Assembly: GCA_963732095.1 (NCBI GenBank)
Contig: CAVSZA010000063.1
Span: 1 to 64,000, forward strand
Origin: AP-15 sp963732095
Lineage (GTDB): Bacteria > Pseudomonadota > Alphaproteobacteria > ATCC43930 > CGMCC-115725
Direction of reading: 5' to 3'
DNA length: 64,000 nucleotides
Below are positions 1 to 9,401 of this stretch, in pieces. Position 1 is the first letter of the stretch. The number at the start of each line of letters is the position of its first letter. The notes below the pieces were generated by a model that saw only the letters and a list, made by a program, of their open reading frames with translations, ran no database searches and was not told the DNA's origin. The translations under genes and the position numbers were made by a program.

Positions 1-532
1 ATGCCTTTTCGACCTGTGAATATTCCAGCTCAACCGGGGTGGCGCGTCCGAAGATCGACACCGCGACCTTGAGCCGCGCCTTCTCCTCATCGACCTCCTC
101 GACAAGCCCGTTGAAGGACGTGAACGGGCCGTCGCAGACCCGGACCTGCTCGCCGACTTCGAAGGTGACCGACGGCTTCGGCCGTTCGATGCCCTCCTGC
201 ACCTGGTGCATGATGCGGGCCGCCTCGTGGTCGCTGATCGGTGACGGCTTAACGCCGCGCCCGCCGAGGAAGCCGGTGACCTTAGCCGTATTCTTGACGA
301 GGTGCCACGTGTCGTCGTTCATATCCATCTTGATGAGGACATAGCCAGGGAAAAATTTGCGTTCCGAGCTGACCTTGGCGCCGCGTTTGACTTCAACGAC
401 CTCCTCGGTCGGCACGAGGATTTCCTCGAACTCGTCCGCGACCCCCTTCTGCTCGGCCTGCTCGCGAATCGAGGCTGCGACCTTCTTCTCGAAGCCGGAA
501 TAAACGTGGATCACGTACCAACGGCTCGCCAT
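1..532 (-). CDS. nusG: Transcription elongation/termination factor NusG, 3' end cut by window edge
   Basis: NusG binds RNA polymerase and couples it to Rho or to the ribosome. Reading the minus strand from the ATG at 530-532 gives MASRWYVIHVYSGFEKKVA, the typical NGN-domain start. About 177 residues are visible, including the NGN signature around FFPGYVLIKMDMN and a C-terminal KOW domain (GPFTSFNGLVEEVD). The last visible residues VELEYSQVEKA match the usual NusG end, so only the stop codon lies outside the window. It sits 16 bp downstream of secE, the standard secE-nusG pair that precedes rplK in proteobacteria. Identification is secure. Confidence 0.96.
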   Translation of the reverse strand, partial: MASRWYVIHVYSGFEKKVAASIREQAEQKGVADEFEEILVPTEEVVEVKRGAKVSSERKFFPGYVLIKMDMNDDTWHLVKNTAKVTGFLGGRGVKPSPISDHEAARIMHQVQEGIERPKPSVTFEVGEQVRVCDGPFTSFNGLVEEVDEEKARLKVAVSIFGRATPVELEYSQVEKA

Positions 533-548
533 CTCCAACGTCCCAAAC

Positions 549-746
549 CTAATGCCCCAGCCCGAAGATCAGCCGCACGCCGGCGGAAAACACCTGATCC
601 ACGACGAAGAAAAAGACGGCCGCGATAAACACCATCACGAATACCATCGCCGTGGTGACCATGGTCTCCTTGCGGCTCGGCCACGTGACGCGGGAAACCT
701 CCTGGCGGACCTGCTGAAAAAACTCGATTGGACTCGTCTTCGCCAT
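549..746 (-). CDS. secE: Preprotein translocase subunit SecE
   Basis: SecE is the small clamp subunit of the SecYEG channel in the inner membrane. The start MAKTSPIEFFQQ at 746 gives 65 residues, the usual length of the short alphaproteobacterial form. An upstream in-frame start at 773 is possible but would add nine atypical residues. The conserved amphipathic stretch QQVRQEVSRVTWPSRKET (with the TWPSRKE signature) is followed by one membrane helix (TAMVFVMVFIAAVFFFVVD). It lies between tRNA-Trp and nusG and is probably cotranscribed with nusG. Confidence 0.95.
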   Translation of the reverse strand: MAKTSPIEFFQQVRQEVSRVTWPSRKETMVTTAMVFVMVFIAAVFFFVVDQVFSAGVRLIFGLGH

Positions 747-829
747 AAATCTGCTCACCTCGGGCGGCGACACCGCCTCGGCCCATATGGGCCTTATTTT
801 CTGTCGTTCCAGGAACCCCGGTTAAGTAG

Positions 830-905
830 TGGCAGGAGTGGAGGGGCTCGAACCCCCAACCCCCGGTTTTGGAGACCGGTGCTCTACCAGTTGAGCTACA
901 CTCCT
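830..905 (-). tRNA. tRNA-Trp (anticodon CCA)
   Basis: The minus strand folds as a full cloverleaf: acceptor AGGAGTG pairs with CACTCCT, the anticodon arm CCGGTCTCCAAAACCGG carries CCA, and the T arm has GGTTCGAGCC. Discriminator G and an encoded CCA end the gene at 830. Placement between tuf and secE is the classical proteobacterial arrangement. Confidence 0.97.
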
Positions 906-969
906 ATCCTCGAACGTCAATGCCCGCGCTCAAGCCATCAAGTCCGGGGATGACGGCCTCGATCGTCGG

Positions 970-2160
<1,191 letters not shown>

Positions 2161-2235
2161 TGTTTACGGCTTTCCGCCAGAGTGAGAAGGATACTATTCC
2201 CAGACTAGATTGGTCCTGGACTAGAGTGGGCGGCC

Positions 2236-2309
2236 TGGAGCGGGTGGTGGGAATCGAACCCACGTAGCCAGCTTGGAAGGCTGGAACTCTACCATTGAGC
2301 TACACCCGC
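2236..2309 (-). tRNA. tRNA-Gly (anticodon TCC)
   Basis: The cloverleaf on the minus strand has acceptor GCGGGTG pairing with CACCCGC. The anticodon arm CCAGCCTTCCAAGCTGG carries TCC, and the T loop is GGTTCGATTCC. The discriminator is T and CCA is encoded. It forms a tRNA-Tyr, tRNA-Gly, tuf string. Confidence 0.96.
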
Positions 2310-2383
2310 CTGAATGGCCCTTCCTAGACCTTGCACCAAGCCTGCGATCCTGCCGCGATCCCGCCTGCCGCCATCCTGGGGGC

Positions 2384-2469
2384 TGGTGGAGGGGGTAGGA
2401 TTCGAACCTACGAAGACGTACGTCGGCAGATTTACAGTCTGCTGCCTTTAACCGCTCGGCAACCCCTCC
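2384..2469 (-). tRNA. tRNA-Tyr (anticodon GTA)
   Basis: This is an 86-nt class II tRNA on the minus strand with a long variable arm (CGACGTACGTCTTCG region). The acceptor is GGAGGGG, the anticodon stem-loop CAGACTGTAAATCTG carries GTA, and CCA is encoded after discriminator A. It lies just upstream of tRNA-Gly and tuf, as in many proteobacteria. Confidence 0.96.
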
Positions 2470-2608
2470 GGATCGCGTGCCGCCCGGCGCAGCGGAACGC
2501 GCGTCATAAGATGTCGGCTTGGTTTTGTCAATCCGGGCCGATCAATACGCAGCCGGTCCGAAACCGGCCCGTGCTATCCGCTGTTTCGCTGCGACGAAGA
2601 AGGTGTGC

Positions 2609-3388
2609 ATGAGCAAATCTGGCCGCAAGTCTTTGGGCCCCGATGCTTTACTCTATGGCCGGCATGCCGTGGCGGCGGCCCTCGGCAACCCTGAGCGCCG
2701 CTGGCGCCGTCTCGTTATCATCGCCGGCCACGAGGAGGAAGCAGCCGCTCTTGTCGCCGCCGCACGGGCGGCTCGGTGCGGCCGCGGAGCGGCGATATCC
2801 GTGCTCGATCAAAGCGGCTTTGCGGCGATCCTGCCGCGCCACGCCGTCCATCAGGGGCTCGCGCTCGAAGTCGAACCACTCCCCGAGCCCGACCTGGAGG
2901 ATGTGCTGCGCACCGGCCCGGCATCGGGACGGTGCATCATCGTAGTCCTCGATCAGTTGAGCGATCCCCAGAACATCGGCGCTGTATTGCGTTCGGCGGC
3001 CGCATTCGGTGCGCTTGCGGTCGTCATCCCAATCCATGGAGCCCCACCGAACAGCGGAGCGCTCGCCAAAGCGGCCTCGGGGGCGCTGGAGAGCGTGCCG
3101 CTGGTGCGCGTCGTCAATCTTGCCCGCGCACTCGATCGGTTGAAAAAAGAAGCCGGGTTTTGGATTTGCGGTCTCGACGAGACCGCGCCGCTGTCATTGG
3201 GCCAAACCGGCATCGGGGAGCGCGTCGCGATCGTGCTCGGCTCGGAAGGCAGGGGCATGCGCCGCCTGATACGCGAGCGCTGCGACTTCCGCGCGCGCCT
3301 ACCGACCCGCCCAGCTCAGCCGACACTCAACGTCTCGAACGCCGCGGCGGTCGCCCTCTACGAGCTGACCCGAGGTCGGGACGGCTGA
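2609..3388 (+). CDS. rlmB: 23S rRNA (guanosine-2'-O)-methyltransferase RlmB (SpoU/TrmH family)
   Basis: RlmB 2'-O-methylates a guanosine in 23S rRNA using SAM through a knotted SPOUT fold. The protein (259 residues from the ATG at 2609) has an N-terminal substrate-binding domain (LLYGRHAVAAALGNPER). The SpoU motifs follow: LDQLSDPQNIGAVLRSAAAFG (motif 1), IVLGSEGRGMRRLIRE (motif 2) and the knot motif TLNVSNAAAVALYE (motif 3). The start at 2609 follows GAAGAAGG. An upstream in-frame start at 2519 would add 30 atypical residues overlapping the tRNA-Tyr promoter region. It is divergent from the tRNA genes. Confidence 0.93.
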   Translation: MSKSGRKSLGPDALLYGRHAVAAALGNPERRWRRLVIIAGHEEEAAALVAAARAARCGRGAAISVLDQSGFAAILPRHAVHQGLALEVEPLPEPDLEDVLRTGPASGRCIIVVLDQLSDPQNIGAVLRSAAAFGALAVVIPIHGAPPNSGALAKAASGALESVPLVRVVNLARALDRLKKEAGFWICGLDETAPLSLGQTGIGERVAIVLGSEGRGMRRLIRERCDFRARLPTRPAQPTLNVSNAAAVALYELTRGRDG

Positions 3389-3446
3389 GGACAGCAAAAG
3401 AGCCCCACACCGGACGAGGCTCCTGCACAATTTGCTGTTGGGATTA

Positions 3447-3710
3447 TCAGCAGGCACCGATTAAAGAGAAGGCTAGGCAAACTGCCGCGCCAGGTAGAGC
3501 GGTGATCGGCGCCGCCGGAGCATAACTTGGCCCATAGTAGGTGTCGTAATAATAGGGGCTCGGCGCCGTTTCGTACCCATATACGTGGTGCACGACCGTG
3601 CGGTGGTGCGGGTGGCCGTTTACGTCGGCAGTTGCTGCATTGCCTGGGACTGCCGAAGACGTGACAGTCGCGAAGGCAAATGCCGCAGCGATCAGTGTGT
3701 TGCGAAGCAT
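3447..3710 (-). CDS. Small secreted Tyr-rich protein of unknown function
   Basis: An 87-residue product has a clear Sec signal peptide (MLRNTLIAAAFAFATVTSSA, predicted cleavage near GNA-AT). A short mature part follows with a His-rich segment (GHPHHRTVVHHVYGYE) and a Tyr/Pro-rich segment (PYYYDTYYGPSYAPAAP). It ends in a hydrophobic cysteine-containing tail (AVCLAFSLIGAC). No catalytic domain is recognised. Short exported proteins of this look are common in Rhizobiales. The upstream sequence AGGAGAAACCACATG provides a ribosome-binding site. It converges with rlmB. Confidence 0.65.
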   Translation of the reverse strand: MLRNTLIAAAFAFATVTSSAVPGNAATADVNGHPHHRTVVHHVYGYETAPSPYYYDTYYGPSYAPAAPITALPGAAVCLAFSLIGAC

Positions 3711-4089
3711 GTGGTTTCTCCTATGCTGCTTGCGGATTTCCTGTTCCGTGAAGTATTTGCTGTTCGGTGAATAAGATAAGTTAGCCGCGGTCGCGCGTGG
3801 TATCTCGCATATCCATCAAATATTGCGCTGGCAGCGGCCGACGGAGGCGCATGCGAAGTGGGGTGATGCAGAGCGCTGCATTTTCCTGTTTCGTTCCTTC
3901 GCGAGGGCGCGAGCCTGACCGCGACACCTTTGTCAGCCGCCGGCCATAAGGGTAAACTCGCCGTCAGGATCCTCGTGAATGAACCCAGCCAGGTTTTGAC
4001 ACAGCGCGGTACACGGCGGAGCCTTTGCGACGGAACCCTAGTCCTAGTGAACTTGGCCAGCCCCCTCACTTCGACAGTGCCGCCTAGCA
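3711..4089. other. Intergenic region, no gene recognised
   Basis: The 379 bp between two divergent genes holds the promoter regions of both. A 137-codon open frame on the minus strand crosses it, but its product is low-complexity, has no recognisable domain and overlaps the start of the rightward gene. I therefore treat it as noncoding. Confidence 0.5.
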
Positions 4090-5415
4090 ATGCCTGCAGC
4101 CTCATCTAACTCCTCCGACAAGGCTGCCGTGGTCGAGGCGGCTTCCGGTTATCTTGCAAGCGAGCTGCACTACCTGGCTGTTGCCCGCCGCATCCTTGCA
4201 GCCCTCGGCGGCAAGGGCAGCCTTGTTCTCGTCACCGGTGATCCGTCGGCGGACCCGCAGCCTCTCTCACAGGCTCTCCGCAAGCTGGCAGGGTCGCGTC
4301 ACGGGGTAATCGGCATTTCTTGCGGGCCGGAACTCACAGGCGAGGAGGTGTCCCGCGCCGGCTCTGTCGTGGCGACGCTGCCCGCAGGTGGCGGGACGGT
4401 AACGATATCGGACACGGCCGAGACGCATGCGCCGCTCTTCGTCTTCGACGAAGCCGACCGGCTCTCCGATCAGCAGCTCGGTGAGATCTGCGCCACGATA
4501 CAGCGCAGCGCAAGACAGAACGCGGCCGGGGTGTTACTTGCGTGCCGAAGATTTCCCGCCAGGCTGGAGGAGCCGCCGCTGCAGTTTCTCAGAGAGGCGG
4601 TAGCGCTGCAGTTCCACTTTGATGAGATCGGCGACGACGAAGGCATCGATTTCCTTCGCCATCAGCTCGCGGTCCGGCACAGTCAAGACCAGGCGCGCCG
4701 TGATCGGCCCATCTTCTTTCGGAGTTTGGCCCTGCTGGCTGTGCTCGCCGCTATCGGCGTCGGGGCGGTCTTGGCCCCGCACTATCTCAGGACGCCGGAT
4801 GTGAAGACACCGGATGAGCGATCCGCCCCTCCGCCCGGTAATCCCCCGGCGGGCAATCCCCCGGCGGGTAATCCCCCGGCGGGCAATCCCCCGGCGGGCA
4901 ATCCCTCGCCGAGCGTCGCGCCGCTACAGCCCGCACCCCGCGCCGCGCCGCCTGCTGCCGCCCTTACGCCGACGCCGCAGCCGCTGAAGCCGCAAACAAC
5001 ACCGGTGGTGCCGGCACCTGCTCCATTGCAGCCCGAGCAAATGCCGCAGCCAAACGCATCCGTCGCAACCCCGGCCGGGGAGCCGCAAGCGCCTCCTCAG
5101 TCAGTGCAATCTCCGGCGGGTCAGCAGCTTTCTCCGACGGAGATCGCCGCCCTGGTAGCTCGCGGCGACGCCTTTCTCAGCGCCGCGGACGTTGTATCGG
5201 CGCGATTATTCTACGAACGCGCCGCCAATGCGGGCGACAGCGCTGCGGCGCTTCGGCTGGGTGCGACGTTCGATCCCAACTTTCTCGGGCGTGTCGGTGT
5301 CCGCGGCAACCCCGGCGACCCCGCTCAGGCCGCGTCCTGGTACCGTCGAGCCCGCGACCTCGGCGATGCCGCGGCCGCGGAACGCCTCAAAAACCTGGGA
5401 CAACATCCGCGCTGA
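4090..5415 (+). CDS. Membrane-anchored ExeA/GspA-like AAA protein with degenerate P-loop, Pro-rich repeat linker and C-terminal Sel1/TPR-like repeat
   Basis: The 441-residue protein opens with a P-loop NTPase-like domain (about residues 20-200). It shows Walker B LFVFDEADRL, but the P-loop position reads VTGDPSADPQ, which lacks the GKT/S needed for nucleotide binding. A membrane helix follows (RSLALLAVLAAIGVGAVLA, near 210-230). Then come a Pro/Gly/Asn repeat, a long Pro/Ala/Gln linker, and a C-terminal segment like TPR or Sel1 repeats (ARLFYERAANAGDSAAALRLG, then SWYRRARDLGDAAAAERL). The layout resembles GspA/ExeA-type assembly ATPases that pass through the inner membrane to the cell wall, but it probably acts as a scaffold. 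It converges with the MFS gene, 10 bp away. Confidence 0.72.
   Translation: MPAASSNSSDKAAVVEAASGYLASELHYLAVARRILAALGGKGSLVLVTGDPSADPQPLSQALRKLAGSRHGVIGISCGPELTGEEVSRAGSVVATLPAGGGTVTISDTAETHAPLFVFDEADRLSDQQLGEICATIQRSARQNAAGVLLACRRFPARLEEPPLQFLREAVALQFHFDEIGDDEGIDFLRHQLAVRHSQDQARRDRPIFFRSLALLAVLAAIGVGAVLAPHYLRTPDVKTPDERSAPPPGNPPAGNPPAGNPPAGNPPAGNPSPSVAPLQPAPRAAPPAAALTPTPQPLKPQTTPVVPAPAPLQPEQMPQPNASVATPAGEPQAPPQSVQSPAGQQLSPTEIAALVARGDAFLSAADVVSARLFYERAANAGDSAAALRLGATFDPNFLGRVGVRGNPGDPAQAASWYRRARDLGDAAAAERLKNLGQHPR
4837..4911 (+). repeat. Five tandem 15-bp coding repeats (GNPPA)
   Basis: Five units of GG(T/C)AATCCCCCGGCG follow one another without a break. The last is diverged (CCCTCGCCG). Each encodes Gly-Asn-Pro-Pro-Ala. 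The T/C at the third base alternates in part (T, C, T, C, C), suggesting duplication of a 30-bp pair. Copy number probably varies between strains. Confidence 0.9.
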
Positions 5416-5425
5416 GTTGCCTCTT

Positions 5426-6673
5426 TCAGGGTATCGCGGGCTGACGCACGAGGAGGGGTTCGATCTCTCGGCGTACAGGAAAGGGATACGGGCCGAGAAG
5501 GTTGACGAGGACCACCGCGACGACGAGCGCGCCGGCGGCGCCGATCAGCGCCGGGTTATAGGATCCCGCAAGATCGTAGACGAACCCGCCGAGAAACCTG
5601 CCGAAGCTGGAGCCTAAGCCGAAAATCATGAAACAGTAGCCATAGATCTCGCCGAACGCCCGCTGTCCCATATAGCGCGATACCAGAAAGGCGATCAGGT
5701 CGATCTCGGTGCCGAGCCCCAATCCCAGCAGAATTACCCCGATCCCCGGCAGCGCACCGGAAGCGCTGCTCAGAAGAACGAAACCGGCGATCGGGGCCAG
5801 GAAGAATACCGTTGCGACAAAAGGTGCGAAGATGCGGTCGACCAAATAACCGGCGAGCAGCCGGCCGGCCATCGTCGCCAGCCCGAAAATCCCCATGATG
5901 GCCGCCGCTGACGCTGCGGAAATGCCGTGGTCGGTCAGCAGTGGCACGACATGCGCCACCGTGCCGTTGACCGCGATCGCGACCAAAAAGAAGGCCGCGC
6001 CCATCAGCCAAAAGCGGCTCGTGCCGAGGGCACCGCGCACGGTTAGACCCGTCACATCGGCTGCCGTTATGGCCCGGCGCTCGCCCTCGCCCGGCCGCGG
6101 CTCCCGTATCCACAATGCGACGAGCGGAAACGCAATCGCGAGCGTCAGCAAACCGAGGATCGGATACGCGCCGCGCCAGCCCACCCGCTCGATCAGCATC
6201 TGGGCGAGTTGCGGCATGATGAAACCGCCCAGCCCAACTCCCGACATCGCGATGCCAAGTGCCAATCCGCGGCGGCGGTCGAACCAAGCCGATATCGCCT
6301 TGGCATAGCCGATCGGGGTTTGAACCGCGCTGGTCGCCTCGGCAAGCGCGAACAGCAGTGTGAAAGTGATCAACGATTTCGGACTGAGCCCCAGCAAGCA
6401 CATGGCGAAGGCGTAGATCACGAGGCCGGGCAATGCCACTCGGCGAATGCTCCGGCGGTCCATCATCCGGCCGAGTACCGGCACCATCAGGGCGGAGCAG
6501 ATTCCGCCGAACGACAATGCGAACGATGCGGTCCCCCGCTGCCATCCCATATCGGCCATGATCGGCTTCAGGAAGATGCCGAAGGTGAATCCCAGCACCG
6601 GGCCGTTGCACACGACGAGGCCGCCAACGGCCCCGACGACCACCCACCACGGGTTGGTGAAGCTGAGCCGCAT
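5426..6673 (-). CDS. Major facilitator superfamily transporter (monocarboxylate/oxalate-formate antiporter type)
   Basis: The 415-residue protein has about 12 hydrophobic helices and the MFS loop signature between helices 2 and 3 (GRMMDRRSIRRVALPG). The N-terminus NPWWVVVGAVGGLVVCNGPVLGFTFGIFL (TM1) resembles MCT/OxlT-family carriers of organic anions. The second half repeats the pattern (GRLLAGYLVDRIFAPF). The substrate cannot be read from sequence. A good ribosome-binding site (AGGGAGGAACTGC) precedes the ATG at 6673. It stands alone, 108 bp from mlaC. Confidence 0.85.
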   Translation of the reverse strand: MRLSFTNPWWVVVGAVGGLVVCNGPVLGFTFGIFLKPIMADMGWQRGTASFALSFGGICSALMVPVLGRMMDRRSIRRVALPGLVIYAFAMCLLGLSPKSLITFTLLFALAEATSAVQTPIGYAKAISAWFDRRRGLALGIAMSGVGLGGFIMPQLAQMLIERVGWRGAYPILGLLTLAIAFPLVALWIREPRPGEGERRAITAADVTGLTVRGALGTSRFWLMGAAFFLVAIAVNGTVAHVVPLLTDHGISAASAAAIMGIFGLATMAGRLLAGYLVDRIFAPFVATVFFLAPIAGFVLLSSASGALPGIGVILLGLGLGTEIDLIAFLVSRYMGQRAFGEIYGYCFMIFGLGSSFGRFLGGFVYDLAGSYNPALIGAAGALVVAVVLVNLLGPYPFPVRREIEPLLVRQPAIP

Positions 6674-6781
6674 GCAGTTCCTCCCTCGACGCCGTCATAG
6701 CCGGATTGCGGTTTCCTGCGGTCGCCCCAGGGTACAGTCAGGGTTGCTGACCGGGGCCCCTCCCGCCCTTCGGTAGCCGGG

Positions 6782-7393
6782 CTATCGCGCCCTGCTGCCC
6801 GCTGTCTTTTCCCGCAACATCGTGATCAAACCCTGCACTTGCCCGCCATTATGCTGGATGACGGAAGCGAACTCGGAGCGCTGGGTGACAGCCATGCTGA
6901 TGCCGTCGACCGAGACGTCGCTGATCTTGTAGACGCCGTTTCGTCCGGTCAGGCGCCAGTCGACCTTGACCGGCGGGCCGCCGGCGGGGCGGATGATCTG
7001 GCTCGATACGATGGCGCCGTCGGCGTCGGGGCGGCTGCCGGTCACCTTGAAGGTTTCGCCGGTGTATTCCGCCAGACGCGTTGCGTAGGCCATTGCGATG
7101 TAATCCTCGAACAGCTTCACGTACTCCGCGCGCTGTTCTTCGGTCGCGGCATTCCAGTACCGGCCGAGGACAAAACGGGCGATCCCCGGAACGTCGAAAT
7201 CCTCGCGCAGCAATTCGCGAAACCGCGTCACCCTCTGCGACGGGGTAGCGTCCTTGCCGAGCACCGCGAGGGCCTGGCTGCCTAGGTTGCTGATCAGGGC
7301 AGCAGGGTCAGCGGCTGCCGCTGCAGGGATGGCGGGAGCAAATGCTCCCGCGACGAGGACAAGGGCGGCAGTCAGGAAGCCACGTCGCACCAT
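6782..7393 (-). CDS. mlaC: MlaC/Ttg2D family periplasmic phospholipid-binding protein
   Basis: MlaC shuttles phospholipids across the periplasm between outer-membrane MlaA and the inner-membrane MlaFEDB complex. The 203 residues begin with a signal peptide (FLTAALVLVAGAFAPAIPAAAAA). The family pattern follows: RFRELLREDFDVPGIARFVLGRYWN, then LFEDYIAMAYATRLAEYTGETFKV, and a C-terminal VDWRLTGRNGVYKISDVSVDGISMAVTQRSEFASVIQ. Its ATG overlaps the mlaA stop (TAATG), so the two are translationally coupled. The mlaFEDB genes are not in the window. Confidence 0.92.
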   Translation of the reverse strand: MVRRGFLTAALVLVAGAFAPAIPAAAAADPAALISNLGSQALAVLGKDATPSQRVTRFRELLREDFDVPGIARFVLGRYWNAATEEQRAEYVKLFEDYIAMAYATRLAEYTGETFKVTGSRPDADGAIVSSQIIRPAGGPPVKVDWRLTGRNGVYKISDVSVDGISMAVTQRSEFASVIQHNGGQVQGLITMLREKTAGSRAR

Positions 7394-8259
7394 TATTTTG
7401 CTACCTCGGATACGTTGGACGCCTCAGACATCATAGCCGGCCGGGCCGCTGTATTGGTGTATGTCGCCGGCGACCCGCGCTCGTCGCGCTGGCTGAAGCC
7501 GGCGGGCGGCGGAAGGTTCTCCCGCTCATGGCGGATTAGCGCTGCCCGTCGCTGCCGATAAAGCGAGCGAATTGTCGCATAATAATCGAGCGAGGTACGC
7601 TCGATGTCAGACAGGGTGTCGATATAGCGGGACCGCTGATCGATGCCGGCGACCCCACCGCGCACGAACGGAATCCAATAGAGGTTCCATGGGCTGCCGG
7701 TGACAAGTCTGTTCCACGGATCACCGAACCCCTCGGCGACTTGGCCGCCGAGGTCGCGCGGGGTCGATGGCCCGAGGACCGGCACTACGAGATACGGTCC
7801 CTCGGGTATCCCCCAGGTGCCGAGCGTCAGGCCGAGATCCTCCTCGTGAAAGGGGACGCCCCAGCGTCCGGCGACATCGACCACCCCACCCATGCCGATC
7901 GTCGAATTGATGACAAAGCGGCCCATCGTCTCTCCGGCCTGCTGGAATTGACCCTGCAGGGCGTCGTTCACGAAGATTATTGGCGCCCGTAAATTATTAA
8001 GAAAATCGCGTAATGAATCGCGCACCGGATCGGGCACCGTGTCGCGATAGGCCTTGGCGACCGGCACAATCGCATTGCGATCGACGAATTGGTTGAAGTC
8101 GAAGATCTTGCGATTGACGTCCTCGATGGGATCGTTGAAATCCTCTTCGTAGGTGGCGGCCTGTTGCGCAGTGTCGGGGTGTGAAGCGCAACCGGAGAGG
8201 ATCAGGACAGAGAAGGCAAACAGTCCTGATAATCCGAGGTGAAGCGGGCGAACATTCAT
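7393..8259 (-). CDS. mlaA: MlaA/VacJ outer-membrane lipoprotein
   Basis: MlaA removes phospholipids from the outer leaflet of the outer membrane and passes them to MlaC. Translation from the ATG at 8259 gives a lipoprotein signal (LFAFSVLILSGCASHP, lipobox LSGC). The VacJ signature follows: DPIEDVNRKIFDFNQFVDR, FLNNLRAPIIFVNDALQGQ, GMGGVVDVAGRWGVP, EEDLGLTLGTWGIPEGPYLVVPVLGPSTPRD. An in-frame ATG at 8274 is an alternative start; the frame stays open to 8424, but the extra residues do not look like a signal peptide. The start region faces the SahR-type operator of the divergent gene 114 bp away. Confidence 0.93.
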   Translation of the reverse strand: MNVRPLHLGLSGLFAFSVLILSGCASHPDTAQQAATYEEDFNDPIEDVNRKIFDFNQFVDRNAIVPVAKAYRDTVPDPVRDSLRDFLNNLRAPIIFVNDALQGQFQQAGETMGRFVINSTIGMGGVVDVAGRWGVPFHEEDLGLTLGTWGIPEGPYLVVPVLGPSTPRDLGGQVAEGFGDPWNRLVTGSPWNLYWIPFVRGGVAGIDQRSRYIDTLSDIERTSLDYYATIRSLYRQRRAALIRHERENLPPPAGFSQRDERGSPATYTNTAARPAMMSEASNVSEVAK

Positions 8260-8372
8260 CGGTCGGTCTCGCATCAATCGGTGTCTTGGGGCGAGATAAT
8301 TGCGGGAAATTCGCGGAATGGGCAAGTGGCAGAGGCCAGATTGACGCCTCGAATTGCATAATCCGCTTGCAC

Positions 8373-8392
8373 ATATAAAGATATCTCTATAT
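8373..8392. promoter_or_regulatory. Predicted SahR-type operator upstream of the regulator-metF unit
   Basis: The 20-mer ATATAAAGATATCTCTATAT is an inverted repeat with 18 of 20 positions symmetric. A perfect overlapping dyad, AAGATAT-CTCT-ATATCTT, lies at its right edge. From memory it resembles the motif reported for SahR, the SAH-responsive ArsR-family repressor of methionine-cycle genes. It ends 10 bp before the ATG of the ArsR-type regulator, fitting autorepression together with metF. Confidence 0.72.
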
Positions 8393-8402
8393 CTTGCTGC
8401 TG

Positions 8403-9401
8403 ATGGAGCATCTGCTGGCTGCATTGCGCGCCGTTGCCGAGCCGACCCGGCTTCGGCTCGTCGTCCTGTGCGCGCGCGGCGAGCTTACGGTCAGCGAGCT
8501 GACACACATCCTCGGGCAGAGCCAGCCCCGCGTTTCGCGCCATCTGAAACTGCTGTGCGAAGCCGGTCTGCTCGACCGCTTCCGCGAGGGCAGCTGGGTG
8601 TTCTATCGCCTGAGCCAATCGGGCCCGGCAAGCGCCCTCGCCCGCCAGCTGGTCGCCGCCTGCGACGACGCCGACCCGACGATCGCCCTCGATCTGCAGC
8701 GGCTCGGCGCGATCAAGCGGCAGCGCGCCGAACTCGCGCGCGCCTATTTCCGTGAAAATGCCGAGCAATGGCATCGTATCCGCTCGCTCTACATCGATGA
8801 GCGCGAGGTCGAGGCGGCGCTCGTCGAGGTCATCGCCGCCGCCGATCCGCGCGATCTTCTCGACATCGGCACCGGCACCGGCCGCATGCTGGAGATTCTG
8901 GCGCCGCGCGTCGAGCACGCGCTCGGCATCGACCAGTCACGCGAGATGCTGTCGGTCGCGCGGGTCAATCTCGCGCGGGCCGGCCTCGAAAACGGGTCGG
9001 TCCGGCTCGGCGACATGTACCAGCTGGCGGTGCCGGACGCGTCCTTCGATGCGGTGGTGATCCATCAGGTCCTGCACTATGCCGACCGGCCCGCCGCGGC
9101 GATCGCCGAGGCGGCGCGCGTGCTGCGGCCGAACGGCGTCCTCGTGCTCGTCGATTTCGCGCCGCACGCGCTGGAATTCCTGCGCGAAGAGCACGCTCAC
9201 CGGCGGCTCGGCTTTTCCGATGCCGAGGTGGCGGAATGGTGCCGCGCCGCCGGTCTCGATCCGGCCTCGCCGCGGCATTTGCCGGGCGACCCGTTGACCG
9301 TCGTGATCTGGACCGCGCATCGCCAAGCTCCGACAAATCCGCGTTTTGCCCAGGCCCTGCAGCCGGCAGCCCCGGCGCTTGTCGAAGGGGAGCTTCACTG
9401 A
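8403..9401 (+). CDS. sahR: ArsR-family regulator fused to a SAM-dependent methyltransferase domain (SahR-like)
   Basis: The N-terminal winged helix (residues about 1-85) has an ArsR look: LRAVAEPTRLRLVVLCARGELTVSELTHILGQSQPRVSRHL. The C-terminal part is a class I methyltransferase with motif I LLDIGTGTGRMLEILAP, then IDQSREMLSVAR, and motif IV-like FDAVVIHQVLHYADRP. SahR proteins of this fused type sense S-adenosylhomocysteine and repress methionine-cycle genes, and here metF overlaps the stop codon by one base. A TTG at 8394 is an alternative start; neither start has a clear Shine-Dalgarno sequence. The SAH-sensing role is inferred from family and context. Confidence 0.82.
   Translation: MEHLLAALRAVAEPTRLRLVVLCARGELTVSELTHILGQSQPRVSRHLKLLCEAGLLDRFREGSWVFYRLSQSGPASALARQLVAACDDADPTIALDLQRLGAIKRQRAELARAYFRENAEQWHRIRSLYIDEREVEAALVEVIAAADPRDLLDIGTGTGRMLEILAPRVEHALGIDQSREMLSVARVNLARAGLENGSVRLGDMYQLAVPDASFDAVVIHQVLHYADRPAAAIAEAARVLRPNGVLVLVDFAPHALEFLREEHAHRRLGFSDAEVAEWCRAAGLDPASPRHLPGDPLTVVIWTAHRQAPTNPRFAQALQPAAPALVEGELH

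Noticed and set aside
3391..3440. Possible terminator hairpin GAGCC ... GGCTC after rlmB
   Set aside because: Five-base stem, long loop and no T-run; not convincing as an intrinsic terminator.
3692..4105. 137-codon open frame on the minus strand
   Set aside because: No domain, no ribosome-binding site, overlaps two better-supported genes' start regions, composition not protein-like.
6360..6380. TGTGA-AAGTGA-TCAAC, a near match to the CRP consensus
   Set aside because: The right half-site deviates (TCAAC) and it lies in the middle of the MFS coding region.
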